From assembly GCA_964650525.1 (NCBI GenBank), contig CAZYUA010000016.1, positions 29,994 through 93,993 of the forward strand: DNA of 64,000 bases. Direction: 5' to 3'. Position numbers and translations under genes: made by a program. Of the stretch, positions 7,859 to 17,139 are shown piece by piece (within the stretch, counting starts at the first letter, position 1; each line of letters opens with the position of its first letter). This stretch comes from UBA1413 sp964650525. Lineage in GTDB: Bacteria; Bacteroidota; Bacteroidia; Bacteroidales; Prolixibacteraceae. The notes beneath the pieces are model-generated. The model did not search any database. It saw nothing but the letters and a program-made list of their open reading frames with translations, and was not told the DNA's origin.

Positions 7859-8728
7859 ATGAGTATGACGATTTTCTATACGGTGGTCACGCTGGTCGCG
7901 ATCGGCACTTTTTCAGCAGTAGTGCTCTATTTTATCGCACAGAAGTTCAAAGTCACGGAGGATCCGAGGATAGACACCGTTGAAGAGGCCCTGCCGGGGG
8001 CCAACTGTGGGGGTTGTGGCTTTGCCGGGTGCCGGGCATTTGCGGAAGCCTGCGTCCGTGAGGGCGACCTCTCCAACCTGTTTTGCCCGGTGGGTGGTAA
8101 CGACACGATGGCCGGAGTAGGCCGGATCCTGGGTCTCCAGGCAGTGAAAAAAGATCCCCGGGTGGCCGTGGTCCGCTGTAACGGAACCTGTGAATTCAGA
8201 CCCAAAATCAACCGGTACGACGGTGCTGCCACCTGCGCCATCATCGCTTCGGTATACAGCGGCGAAACCGGCTGCCAATACGGATGCCTGGGGTGCGGCG
8301 ATTGCTGTGTGGTCTGTAAATTCGACGCCATCCATATGAACCCGGCCACGGGACTCCCGGAGGTGATCGATGAGAAATGCACCGCCTGCGGGGCCTGCGT
8401 TATTGCCTGTCCGAAGAACCTCATCGAACTGCGGAAGAAAAACCCGAAAGAACGCAAGATCTACGTAGCCTGCCGCAACGAAGACAAAGGGGGTGTGGCC
8501 AGGAAATCGTGCGCTGTGGCCTGCATAGGGTGCGGTAAATGTGAAAAGGAGTGTGCCTACGATGCTATCACCATCGCCAATTACTTGGCCTTCATCGATT
8601 CGGATAAATGCAAATTGTGTCGTAAATGCGTGGCCGTCTGCCCTACCAATTCCATCATCGAAGTAGGTTTCCCTCCACGGAAGGCTAAGCCGGAAACCAC
8701 GGAGACTACCCAGGAAGTACAACCATAA
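7859..8728 (+). CDS. rnfB: Rnf complex subunit RnfB (multi-iron-sulfur ferredoxin subunit)
   Basis: 289 residues. One N-terminal transmembrane helix precedes the CGGCGFAGC motif typical of RnfB, then a ferredoxin-like region. Cys clusters are CLGCGDCCVVC, CTACGACVIACP, CIGCGKCEKEC and CKLCRKCVAVCP, enough for several [4Fe-4S] clusters. RnfB accepts electrons from reduced ferredoxin and passes them into the membrane complex. The gene order B-C-D-G-E-A is that of Bacteroidota Rnf operons. The C-terminal tail after the last cluster is short and hydrophilic (PRKAKPETTETTQ). Confidence 0.96.
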   Translation: MSMTIFYTVVTLVAIGTFSAVVLYFIAQKFKVTEDPRIDTVEEALPGANCGGCGFAGCRAFAEACVREGDLSNLFCPVGGNDTMAGVGRILGLQAVKKDPRVAVVRCNGTCEFRPKINRYDGAATCAIIASVYSGETGCQYGCLGCGDCCVVCKFDAIHMNPATGLPEVIDEKCTACGACVIACPKNLIELRKKNPKERKIYVACRNEDKGGVARKSCAVACIGCGKCEKECAYDAITIANYLAFIDSDKCKLCRKCVAVCPTNSIIEVGFPPRKAKPETTETTQEVQP

Positions 8729-8740
8729 ATCAGGATTGCT

Positions 8741-10072
8741 GTGTTAAGAACGTTTAAAATGGGAGGTATTCATCCCCCCGAAAACAAATATTCGGCCGAC
8801 AGGGAGATTGAGGAGTTGCCAATTCCTGCGGTTGTATACATTCCCGCCGGTCAGCATCTGGGAGCCCCTGCTTTGCCTGTTGTAAAAAAGGGCGATAAGG
8901 TAAAAGCGGGGCAGCTGATTGCCAGGAGTGCAGGATTTGTCAGTGCCAATATCCATGCATCGGTGTCCGGAACTGTGATTCGGGTGGAGCCCATTCCCGA
9001 TGTGCCGGGATATCCGCGGCCCGGGATTGTGATCCAGACCGAGGGCGACGAATGGGAGGATTCTATAGATCGGTCTCCTGACCTGGTGCGCGATACCGAC
9101 CTGCCGGGAGAAATGATCATTCAGAAAATCATGGAGGCCGGCATTGTAGGCATGGGCGGAGCTACTTTCCCCACCCATGTGAAGCTGGTGCCCCCAAAGG
9201 GCATGAAACCCGAATTCCTGCTGATCAACGGGGTGGAATGTGAGCCTTACCTGACTTCGGATAACCGGCTAATGATTGAGAAGAGCGGGGAGATCCTGGC
9301 CGGCACCCGGTTGTTAATGAAGGCTATGAATGTTGAAAAGGGTGTCATCGGGATTGAAAACAACAAACCAGAGGCCATCCTCCGGATGACAGCAGCTGCC
9401 GGGAACTACCGGGGAATCACGGTGGTACCGCTGAAGGTCAAATATCCACAGGGAGGAGAAAAACAGCTTATAAAGGCGGTTACTGGTCGGGAAGTCCCCT
9501 CCGGGGCCTTGCCGGTATCTGTCGGGTGCGTCGTCAGCAATGTAGGAACCGCCTTTGCGGTATACGAGGCGGTGTGCAAAAACAAACCCCTTTTTGAGCG
9601 GGTGGTCACCATAACGGGGAAGAGTGTGTCGAAGCCCTCGAATGTGCGGGTCAGGATCGGGACTCCCGTTGCCGACCTGGTTGCTTTTGCGGGGGGTATG
9701 CCGGAGGATACAGGTAAGATCATCAGCGGAGGCCCGATGATGGGAAAAGCGCTGGCTACTCCTGAGGTGCCCGTGACAAAAGGCACGTCAGGTATCCTGC
9801 TGATGCCCGGCAACCTGTCGGCACGCAAACCCGTGCTCTCCTGTATCCGTTGTTCCCGCTGTGCGACTGCCTGCCCCATGGGACTGGAACCTTACCTCCT
9901 GATGTCCCTGTCACAACGAGAAATGTGGGATGCCACCGAAAAAGCCGGGGTGATGGACTGCATCGAATGCGGAAGTTGCAGCTTTACCTGTCCCGCCAGC
10001 CGTCCGCTGCTCGACTATATCCGCTTCGGGAAAGCCAAAACCGGCCAGATCATCCGTTCCCGGAAAAATTAA
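8741..10072 (+). CDS. rnfC: Rnf complex subunit RnfC (NADH/flavin-binding, iron-sulfur)
   Basis: 443 residues from a GTG at 8741 (product begins MLRTFKMGGIHPPENK, the usual RnfC opening). An N-terminal lipoyl-like barrel is followed by a glycine-rich NADH/FMN-binding region (GIVGMGGATFPTHVK, LINGVECEPYLTSDNR). Two C-terminal 4Fe-4S motifs follow, CIRCSRCATACP and CIECGSCSFTCP. It is homologous to the NuoF-like subunit and couples the complex to NAD. It starts 12 bases after rnfB, in the same operon. There is no long C-terminal repeat extension of the gammaproteobacterial RsxC kind. Confidence 0.96.
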   Translation: MLRTFKMGGIHPPENKYSADREIEELPIPAVVYIPAGQHLGAPALPVVKKGDKVKAGQLIARSAGFVSANIHASVSGTVIRVEPIPDVPGYPRPGIVIQTEGDEWEDSIDRSPDLVRDTDLPGEMIIQKIMEAGIVGMGGATFPTHVKLVPPKGMKPEFLLINGVECEPYLTSDNRLMIEKSGEILAGTRLLMKAMNVEKGVIGIENNKPEAILRMTAAAGNYRGITVVPLKVKYPQGGEKQLIKAVTGREVPSGALPVSVGCVVSNVGTAFAVYEAVCKNKPLFERVVTITGKSVSKPSNVRVRIGTPVADLVAFAGGMPEDTGKIISGGPMMGKALATPEVPVTKGTSGILLMPGNLSARKPVLSCIRCSRCATACPMGLEPYLLMSLSQREMWDATEKAGVMDCIECGSCSFTCPASRPLLDYIRFGKAKTGQIIRSRKN

Positions 10073-10089
10073 CCGTAATACCGTTTTAC

Positions 10090-11082
10090 ATGGATCCGTT
10101 GATGAACCGACTGTTAACCATATCTCCCTCACCCCACGACCATACCGGCGATTCGGTGCAGAAAATCATGTTCAGGGTGGTTTTTGCCCTGCTCCCGGCG
10201 CTGATTTGGTCGGTATTTGTCTTCGGAGCAGCCGCTCTGCGGGTAACGCTTATTTCGATTGTGGCCTGTGTAGGATTTGAATACCTGGTTCAGAAATTCC
10301 TGTTGAAAGTAAAGCCTTCCATTACTGACGGGTCGGCCATTCTCACCGGTCTGCTGCTGGCTTTCAATGTCCCGGCGTCTCTTCCCTGGTGGATGATCAC
10401 GCTGGGGGCCTTTTTTGCCATCTGTGTGGCAAAGATGTCGTTCGGAGGTCTGGGCGGAAACATTTTCAATCCTGCACTCGTAGGCAGGGTTTTCCTGCTG
10501 ATCTCCTTTCCGGTGCAGATGACCACATGGCCGGTGCCCCGGCTCGCCGAAACAGACGCCGTGTCGGCAGCTACTCCCCTGGGAATCATAAAAGAGGGAC
10601 TTCTCTCCGGCAAACCCCTGGGCGATCTGACCGGCACTCTCCCTGAAATCAAAGATCTTGTCTTCGGGAATATGGGTGGCTCACTCGGCGAAGTTTCTGC
10701 CCTGCTGCTGCTCGCAGGGGGTATCTACCTGCTGGTACGGAAGATCATTACCTGGCAGATCCCATTATCCATCTTACTGACCATGGCTGTGTATGCCGGG
10801 GTATTTTGGCTCCTGGATCCCCAAACCACCATGGATCCCCTGTTTCATATCCTGGCCGGAGGTGCCATGCTGGGCGCTCTTTACATGGCTACCGATATGG
10901 TTACCAGCCCCATGACGGGCAAAGCCCAAATCATCTACGGAACAGGGATTGGGGTGATCACCATGAGCATCCGGTTGTTCGGGGCCTATCCCGAGGGAAT
11001 CTCCTTTGCCATTCTCATCATGAATGGATTCACCCCCCTGCTGAACAATGCCTTTAAACCTAAAAGATTCGGAGGAAAGTAA
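10090..11082 (+). CDS. rnfD: Rnf complex membrane subunit RnfD
   Basis: 330 residues from the ATG at 10090. The frame is open further upstream, but that stretch overlaps the end of rnfC and reads as shadow sequence, whereas MDPLMNRLLTISPSPH is the conserved RnfD N-terminus. It has multiple transmembrane helices of the NqrB/RnfD family. SAATPLG near residue 160 contains the region where Thr carries covalent FMN in this family. GGNIFNPALVGRVF and ATDMVTSPMTGKAQIIYGTGIG are family landmarks. The stop codon and the rnfG start are one base apart, consistent with translational coupling. Confidence 0.94.
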   Translation: MDPLMNRLLTISPSPHDHTGDSVQKIMFRVVFALLPALIWSVFVFGAAALRVTLISIVACVGFEYLVQKFLLKVKPSITDGSAILTGLLLAFNVPASLPWWMITLGAFFAICVAKMSFGGLGGNIFNPALVGRVFLLISFPVQMTTWPVPRLAETDAVSAATPLGIIKEGLLSGKPLGDLTGTLPEIKDLVFGNMGGSLGEVSALLLLAGGIYLLVRKIITWQIPLSILLTMAVYAGVFWLLDPQTTMDPLFHILAGGAMLGALYMATDMVTSPMTGKAQIIYGTGIGVITMSIRLFGAYPEGISFAILIMNGFTPLLNNAFKPKRFGGK

Positions 11083-11083
11083 G

Positions 11084-11716
11084 ATGGCTCAGAAGGAATC
11101 TACCTTTATCAATATGGTGGCCACCTTGTTTCTGGTGACGCTGGTTTCTGCAGGAGCCCTGGGATTCGTCCATGGCCTTACTACCGAATCGATTGCAACG
11201 GCCAAAACCAATGCCCAGAACGATGCCATCCTGCGGGTTCTTCCGGGGATTGGCGAAGTAGGCCGGCCTGTATCTGTTCTGCCGGAGGGCAGCAGCGACA
11301 GTGTGATAATCTACCCGGCCTACAAGGAGGGTACCCTGATCGGATATGCCGTGAAGAGTTCCACGGAAAGCGGCTTCAGCGGGCACATTTCCGTGATGGC
11401 CGGCCTCGACACTCTGGGAAATTTCACCGGGTATGAAGTCCTGGAACACAAGGAAACCCCCGGTCTGGGATCCAAAATGACCGACTGGTTCCGGAATTCC
11501 GAAAAACAGGGACAGAATGTCATTGGTAAGAACCCGGGAACTTCACGGTTTGAAGTACGGAAAGACGGGGGTGATATCGATGCGATCACCGCTTCCACCA
11601 TCACTTCGAGGGCCTTCCTGGAGGCACTCCGCAAAGCCTGGCAGGGAACTCAAACCTACGAACAGAATCTTCCGGGACCTGAAAAGCCCGGGGAACCAAA
11701 AACCATACAGCCATGA
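11084..11716 (+). CDS. rnfG: Rnf complex FMN-binding subunit RnfG
   Basis: 210 residues from the ATG at 11084; an earlier ATG at 11048 lies inside rnfD and was rejected. One N-terminal transmembrane helix (MVATLFLVTLVSAGALGFV) anchors a periplasmic FMN-binding domain. EHKETPGLGSKM is a conserved family segment. The flavinylation region reads DAITASTITS, where most homologues have (S/T)GAT: the Thr is kept but the preceding Gly-Ala is Ala-Ser. Its stop overlaps the rnfE start (ATGA). Confidence 0.93.
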   Translation: MAQKESTFINMVATLFLVTLVSAGALGFVHGLTTESIATAKTNAQNDAILRVLPGIGEVGRPVSVLPEGSSDSVIIYPAYKEGTLIGYAVKSSTESGFSGHISVMAGLDTLGNFTGYEVLEHKETPGLGSKMTDWFRNSEKQGQNVIGKNPGTSRFEVRKDGGDIDAITASTITSRAFLEALRKAWQGTQTYEQNLPGPEKPGEPKTIQP

Positions 11717-12303
11717 ATCAATGGACCAATTTTACCAAGGGGCTTCTCAGGGAAAACCCCATTCTGGTGCTTCTGCTGGGGACCTGTCCCACCCTCGGGG
11801 TCTCCTCTTCGGCGTTTAACGGGTTGGGAATGGGGCTGGCCACCACCTTTGTGCTGACAATGTCCAATCTGGTGGTCTCCCTTTTGAAAAGCCAGATCCC
11901 CGCAAAGGTCAGAATTCCCTCTTTCATCGTCATTATAGCCACCTTCGTGACCATCGTGGAACTGGTAATGCAAGCGTATGTTCCTGCCCTTTTTAATAGC
12001 CTGGGAATCTTCATCCCCCTGATCGTGGTGAATTGCATCGTGCTGGGAAGGGCTGAAGCTTTTGCTTCCAGGAACACCGTTCTCTCGTCGGCGATCGACG
12101 GTCTGGGAATGGGATTGGGCTTTACCCTGGCGCTGGTGGTGCTGGGCAGTATCCGTGAACTGCTGGGTAGTGGTAAAATCTTCAGCATGACCCTGTTCCC
12201 CGAAAACTATGTCATGCTCCTGTTTGTGCTTGCGCCGGGTGCTTTCATTGTACTCGGATATATCATTGCTGTGGTCAATAAGTTGAACAAAACAAAGAAG
12301 TAA
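11713..12303 (+). CDS. rnfE: Rnf complex membrane subunit RnfE
   Basis: 196 residues, about six transmembrane helices, RnfA/E/NqrD/E family. The N-terminal ENPILVLLLGTCPTLGVSSSAFNGLGMGL and the middle IPLIVVNCIVLGRAEAFASRN are diagnostic of RnfE. RnfE and RnfA are inverted-topology partners whose conserved cysteines hold an intramembrane [2Fe-2S] cluster in Rnf/Nqr structures; CPT and NCI supply those cysteines here. It is coupled to rnfG by a 4-base overlap and precedes rnfA by 5 bases. Confidence 0.95.
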   Translation: MNQWTNFTKGLLRENPILVLLLGTCPTLGVSSSAFNGLGMGLATTFVLTMSNLVVSLLKSQIPAKVRIPSFIVIIATFVTIVELVMQAYVPALFNSLGIFIPLIVVNCIVLGRAEAFASRNTVLSSAIDGLGMGLGFTLALVVLGSIRELLGSGKIFSMTLFPENYVMLLFVLAPGAFIVLGYIIAVVNKLNKTKK

Positions 12304-12308
12304 TTGGT

Positions 12309-12881
12309 ATGAACTACTTGATTATCATTATTTCAGCTGTGTTGGTCAACAATATTGTGCTGATGCAGTTTCTGGGAATCTGTCCCTTTCTGGGGGTGTC
12401 GAAAAGGATCTCCACCGCTGCCGGAATGGCGGCTGCCGTTGCCTTTGTGCTGGTACTGTCCACCCTGGTTACCTTTCTTGTTCAACAACTGGTGCTCGAA
12501 CCCCTGCATATCGGGTATATGCAGACCATTGCTTTTATTTTAATCATTGCTGCCCTGGTGCAATTGGTGGAGATCATCCTGAAAAAGGCAAGTCCCTCCC
12601 TGTACCAGGCCCTGGGCATCTATCTTCCTCTGATAACCACCAACTGCGCTATCCTGGGGGTGGCTATCCTGACAGTCCAGAAAGAGTTTAACCTTCTCGA
12701 AGGCGTAGTGTTCGCCTTATCGAACGCGATCGGCTTTGGCCTGGCTCTGGTATTATTTGCCGGCATTCGCGAACATCTTGACCTGATGGAAATACCTGAA
12801 GGGCTGAAGGGCGTTCCCATATCCCTGATCACCGCCGGTATTCTGGCCATGGCATTCATGGGTTTCTCGGGACTCGTATGA
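12309..12881 (+). CDS. rnfA: Rnf complex membrane subunit RnfA
   Basis: 190 residues, about six transmembrane helices. NNIVLMQFLGICPFLGVSKR and LPLITTNCAILG are the RnfA signatures, including the two cysteines of the shared intramembrane iron-sulfur site. It is the last rnf gene. The next gene (a penicillin-binding protein) begins 21 bases later in the same direction, so transcription may read through. The whole complex oxidises ferredoxin, reduces NAD and moves Na+ or H+ outward, which suits an anaerobic or fermentative life. Confidence 0.95.
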   Translation: MNYLIIIISAVLVNNIVLMQFLGICPFLGVSKRISTAAGMAAAVAFVLVLSTLVTFLVQQLVLEPLHIGYMQTIAFILIIAALVQLVEIILKKASPSLYQALGIYLPLITTNCAILGVAILTVQKEFNLLEGVVFALSNAIGFGLALVLFAGIREHLDLMEIPEGLKGVPISLITAGILAMAFMGFSGLV

Positions 12882-12902
12882 TTCGCTGCCAACACACCCG
12901 GA

Positions 12903-15290
12903 ATGCAATCAATCACTAAACCGACCCGTATTAATAAAAGTAAACGAAAACGGCCTGCGGGAACCCGGGAAGTTTGGCTGAAATTTTCCGTGGCACTCCT
13001 GGCGACGGTGGTATTGCTGTTAGGGTTGCTCGTATTCACGATTTACCTGGGCCTTTTCGGAAAGGTTCCGGCTGTTGCTGAACTGGAAAGAATACAGACG
13101 CCGTTGGCCAGTGAAGTATTTTCCAGCGACGGGAAGCTCCTGGGAAGATATTATGTGGAAAACCGGAGTTATGTTTCGTTTGATGAGATTTCCCCCAACG
13201 TCATCCAGGCCCTGGTAGCCACCGAAGATGAGCGTTTTTTCAAACACCGGGGTATCGATGAGGTAGCCTTGCTGAGGGTCTTTTTCAGAACGATCCTGAT
13301 GCGCGACAAGTCGGCCGGCGGAGGCAGCACCCTCAGCCAGCAGATTGCCAAGAATCTTTTTCCCCGCAATGACCACTGGATACTAACCATTCCCGTCAAC
13401 AAAATCCGGGAGGCCATCATCGCCTACCGGCTGGAACGGATCTATACCAAAGAGGAGATCCTGACCCTTTACCTCAACACGGTGCCTTTCGGGGAGAACA
13501 TTTTTGGTATTGAAGTGGCTTCGGAGCGTTTTTTCAACAAGCGCCCCTCGGAACTGAAAGTGCCCGAAGCGGCGGTGCTGATCGGCAACCTGAAAGCCAA
13601 CCATCTCTTTAATCCGAGGCTTCATCCCGGCAAGTCGGTGGAAAGAAGGAATCAGGTCATCGACCGTATGGTGGGGCAGAAGTTTATCACCACGGTGGAG
13701 GGCGATCTGTACAAGGCTTCGCCCCTGGATCTGGAATACCGGCTGATCACCTACGACCAGGGTCCGGCACCCTACTTTCTGGAGTACCTGCGTCCCACGC
13801 TGATCCGCTGGTGTATGGAGCATACCCGCGAAGACGGGAAACCTTACGACCTCTATACCGATGGATTAAGGATCCACACCACGCTGGATTCCCGTCTTCA
13901 GCAATATGCGATAACGGCTGTGAGGGAACGAATGAAGGACTTGCAGGCGGTGTTTGACAAACATTGGGAAAACCGCGATCCCTGGGGTGATAATGCTTCC
14001 GTGCTGAGCCGTGCTGTCCGCCGCACCGAAAGGTACCACCGGGGTTTGCGGAATGGAAAAAGCCATGAGGAGATCATGAAAGAGTTTTCACAGCCTGTCG
14101 AAGCCGGAATATTTACATGGGAAGGGATCCGGGCGACCCGCATAACTCCCCTGGATTCGGTAAAGCACTATCTGTCCATGCTGAATGCGGGGATGGTGGT
14201 GCTGGAGAATGAAACCGGGGCCATTAAGGCCTGGGTGGGAGGCAATGACTTCCGCTATTTCAAGTTTGACTACTGCTCGGCAGCCCGCCAGACCGGATCG
14301 ACTTTCAAACCTTTTGTCTACCTGGCGGCACTGGAGAGCGGGTACAGCCCGTGGGACTATTTTTCAGGCGACCAGCAGACTTACGAGGAGTACGACGGCT
14401 GGTCTCCGGGGAACGCTTCCGGGGGTTATGCCGGCTATTATTCGATGAAAACAGGATTGGCTAAATCGATCAACACGGTGACGGTTGACGTATTGATGCA
14501 AACCGGTATCAACAATACCATCCGGGTAGCCCGGAACCTGGGGATTAAAGCTGACTTGCCCGAGGTCCCCTCCCTGGCTCTGGGGGTGGCCTCGGTTCCC
14601 CTGGTGGAAATGGTGGCTGCCTATGGATCGATCGCTAACGGAGGGAAGGCATTGAAGCCTTATGCCCTGCTGGAAATAGAATCGAGCCGGGGCAAACAAT
14701 TGGGCTCGTTTGACATACCAGTACCCGGGAAAGCTAAAGTAGATCCTGAAAATTGCCGTGTCCTCATTCAGATGCTCCAGGCAGCCATTGACGAAGGTAC
14801 CGGCCGTGCTATTCGTTCCAAGCATAAAATCACCGGCGATTTTGCCGGCAAAACAGGCACCACCCAGGAGTTTGCCGATGGCTGGTTTATAGGCTTCAAT
14901 CCTTCACTGACTGCGGGATGCTGGGTGGGCGCCGACGATCCTGCCATCCACTTCCGGAATCTGACCTACGGACAGGGTTCCTACATGGCTCTTCCTGCGG
15001 TGGGGGAATTCTTCAGCACCCTCAGCAAAAACCCGGACTTCGCCCCTCTTTGTGATCTTCATTTCCAATCCCCCGATTCCCTGACTATCCAGAGAATGCA
15101 GGAGGCTCCTGACTATCTGGAAAAGATCGAAGAACGGGATCCCGGACTTTTCGACTTTCTGAAGCGGAAGGAGGGGAAACTGGAATCACAAGGAGACCAA
15201 CGCCTGAAAAACAGGAAGGATGGTGATTCCCTGACGGTGGACCCCGTGCCTGTATGGGAAAAAATCAAGGATGCGTTCAAAAAGAAATAA
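12903..15290 (+). CDS. Class A penicillin-binding protein (transglycosylase/transpeptidase, PBP1A-type)
   Basis: 795 residues. A short cytoplasmic N-terminus rich in Lys/Arg precedes one transmembrane helix (VALLATVVLLLGLLVFTIYLG). The GT51 glycosyltransferase domain has ATEDERFFKHRGID with its catalytic Glu, and GGSTLSQQIAKN. The transpeptidase domain shows SxxK as STFK in RQTGSTFKPF, SIN in AKSINTVTV, and KTGT in GKTGTTQEF. It polymerises and crosslinks peptidoglycan at the outer face of the inner membrane. All catalytic motifs are intact and the length is normal for the family. It follows rnfA by 21 bases. Confidence 0.95.
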   Translation: MQSITKPTRINKSKRKRPAGTREVWLKFSVALLATVVLLLGLLVFTIYLGLFGKVPAVAELERIQTPLASEVFSSDGKLLGRYYVENRSYVSFDEISPNVIQALVATEDERFFKHRGIDEVALLRVFFRTILMRDKSAGGGSTLSQQIAKNLFPRNDHWILTIPVNKIREAIIAYRLERIYTKEEILTLYLNTVPFGENIFGIEVASERFFNKRPSELKVPEAAVLIGNLKANHLFNPRLHPGKSVERRNQVIDRMVGQKFITTVEGDLYKASPLDLEYRLITYDQGPAPYFLEYLRPTLIRWCMEHTREDGKPYDLYTDGLRIHTTLDSRLQQYAITAVRERMKDLQAVFDKHWENRDPWGDNASVLSRAVRRTERYHRGLRNGKSHEEIMKEFSQPVEAGIFTWEGIRATRITPLDSVKHYLSMLNAGMVVLENETGAIKAWVGGNDFRYFKFDYCSAARQTGSTFKPFVYLAALESGYSPWDYFSGDQQTYEEYDGWSPGNASGGYAGYYSMKTGLAKSINTVTVDVLMQTGINNTIRVARNLGIKADLPEVPSLALGVASVPLVEMVAAYGSIANGGKALKPYALLEIESSRGKQLGSFDIPVPGKAKVDPENCRVLIQMLQAAIDEGTGRAIRSKHKITGDFAGKTGTTQEFADGWFIGFNPSLTAGCWVGADDPAIHFRNLTYGQGSYMALPAVGEFFSTLSKNPDFAPLCDLHFQSPDSLTIQRMQEAPDYLEKIEERDPGLFDFLKRKEGKLESQGDQRLKNRKDGDSLTVDPVPVWEKIKDAFKKK

Positions 15291-15314
15291 ATCAGGCCGT
15301 AAGGGAATGATTTA

Positions 15315-15322
15315 TACCTTTG
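15315..15322 (+). promoter_or_regulatory. -7 element before the ClC transporter gene
   Basis: TACCTTTG fits TAnnTTTG and lies about 24 bases before the ATG at 15346, giving a short leader. No clear -33 partner. Confidence 0.4.
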
Positions 15323-15345
15323 CCGGTACCTGACAGGTTTCAGGA

Positions 15346-17139
15346 ATGGAACAGGAAAACAAGCACAAAGACCAGAATTTTTTCAACCGCCTGATCGTTT
15401 GGAGGATCGCCAGGATCAGTGAGCGGAATTTCATCTATGTTCTGAGTCTTGTGACCGGGATTCTTACCGGCTTCGCCGCGCTGTTCCTGAAAAAGCTGGT
15501 TCATTTTGTCGAATTTCTCGTTTCCGACTGGTTGCCGGCCAACACCTTCAACTTCCTGTACCTGCTTCTGCCCCTGGTGGGTATCAGCCTGACGTTCCTG
15601 TTTGTGCGGTATGTTGCCAGGGAAGATATCAACCATGGGATATCGAAGATCCTGTTTTCGATATCGCGGAAGGGTGGCAGGATCAAGCGGCATAACACCT
15701 GGACGAGCATGGTGGCAAGCAGCCTCACCATTGCCTCCGGGGGCTCAGTTGGTGCGGAGGCTCCTATTGTACTGACAGGGGCGGCTATCGGTTCAAACCT
15801 GGCGCGGACCTTCAAGCTCAACTACAAATACGTGACCCTCATGATCGGCTGCGGAGCTGCGGGCGCCATTGCCGGGATTTTTAAAGCTCCCATCGCAGGT
15901 GTCGTGTTCACGCTCGAAGTCCTCATGCTCGACATGACCATGGCTTACCTGCTGCCCCTGCTGATCTCCTCGGTTACGGCAGCCTCCCTGTCGTATGTGT
16001 TCATGGGCAGCGCCATGCTGATGGAATTCCGCGTCACCGATGCTTTCTCCGTTCAGAATATAGGCTTTTATATCCTTCTGGGCGTTTTCACAGGATTTGT
16101 ATCCCTCTACCTGATACGTACGGTCATGTGGCAGGAGAGGCGGTTCAAATCCATGAAAAGCCCGTTGATCAGGCTTCTCATCGGGGGGAGCGTTCTCAGC
16201 CTCCTGGTGTTCCTCCTGCCGCCGCTGTGGGGGGAAGGGTACACCAGCCTGGCGCGGATTTTCAGCGGTCATGGGGACGAAATCCTCAACAATTCGGTAT
16301 TTTTTGACTGGCGGAACCAGGAAGCCCTTTTCCTTGGAGCCCTGTTCATCATTCTGTTACTGAAAGTGGTGGCGACGGCTTTTACTACCGGCAGCGGGGG
16401 CATCGGGGGTATTTTTGCTCCCACCCTGTTTATGGGGGGGCTTTCGGGGTTCTTACTGGCCCGGGCGCTCAATTTTTTCTTTGGCCTCAACCTCCCCGAG
16501 GAGAACTTTGCCCTGGCAGGAATGGCCGGCGTTATGGCGGGAGTCCAGCATGCCCCGCTGACAGCCATCTTCCTGACTGCCGAGATTACCGGCGGTTACC
16601 ATCTCTTCCTGCCCCTGATCCTGACTTCTACGATCTCCTACCTGACCATCATGCCCTTTGAACCCTATTCCATTTATACCAAACGGCTGGCTTTGGCCGG
16701 AAAACTGATCACCCACCACAAGGACAAGGCGGTATTGATGCTGATGCAAACCCGAAACCTTATCGAGAATGATTTTGAAAGGCTGAAACCCGAAGCCACC
16801 CTCCGCGACCTCACCAAAGCTGTTTCGCGTTCACACCGGAATCTCTTCCCCGTGGTGGATGACCAGGGCCTGTTGCTGGGTATGGTTAAACTCGATGATA
16901 TCCGCGCCCTGCTTTTCAAGACTGAATTGTACGATACCCTGAAAATCAAGGATCTCATGTATATGCCGCAATTCTGGGTTTCGCCTTCCGACAGCATGGG
17001 AAAGGTGGCAGAGAAATTTGAAAGTTCCGGCCGGTATAATCTGGCAGTGCTCGATGAGGGCAAGTACCTGGGATTTATCTCCAGGGCCAATGTTTTTTCC
17101 AATTACAGGGAAAATATCCGCCATTTCTCGAACGATTAA
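15346..17139 (+). CDS. ClC-family chloride channel/antiporter with CBS domains
   Basis: 597 residues: a ClC membrane core of many helices (about residues 25-440), then two CBS domains (about 460-590) that usually bind adenine nucleotides. The anion-path motifs are SGGSVGAEAPIVLTG and GSGGIGGIFAPTLFMGG. In the first, Glu138 matches the external gating glutamate of GxEGP, but the Gly before Pro is Ala (GAEAP) and the first-filter GSGIP is SGGSVG. It may work as a Cl-/H+ exchanger or as a channel for another halide; sequence reading cannot settle this. Monocistronic in appearance. Confidence 0.92.
   Translation: MEQENKHKDQNFFNRLIVWRIARISERNFIYVLSLVTGILTGFAALFLKKLVHFVEFLVSDWLPANTFNFLYLLLPLVGISLTFLFVRYVAREDINHGISKILFSISRKGGRIKRHNTWTSMVASSLTIASGGSVGAEAPIVLTGAAIGSNLARTFKLNYKYVTLMIGCGAAGAIAGIFKAPIAGVVFTLEVLMLDMTMAYLLPLLISSVTAASLSYVFMGSAMLMEFRVTDAFSVQNIGFYILLGVFTGFVSLYLIRTVMWQERRFKSMKSPLIRLLIGGSVLSLLVFLLPPLWGEGYTSLARIFSGHGDEILNNSVFFDWRNQEALFLGALFIILLLKVVATAFTTGSGGIGGIFAPTLFMGGLSGFLLARALNFFFGLNLPEENFALAGMAGVMAGVQHAPLTAIFLTAEITGGYHLFLPLILTSTISYLTIMPFEPYSIYTKRLALAGKLITHHKDKAVLMLMQTRNLIENDFERLKPEATLRDLTKAVSRSHRNLFPVVDDQGLLLGMVKLDDIRALLFKTELYDTLKIKDLMYMPQFWVSPSDSMGKVAEKFESSGRYNLAVLDEGKYLGFISRANVFSNYRENIRHFSND

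Noticed and set aside
5088..8722. Long minus-strand open frames opposite the TlpA-like, rraA-like and rnfB genes
   Set aside because: They mirror strong plus-strand coding sequence with intact motifs and have no recognisable domains.
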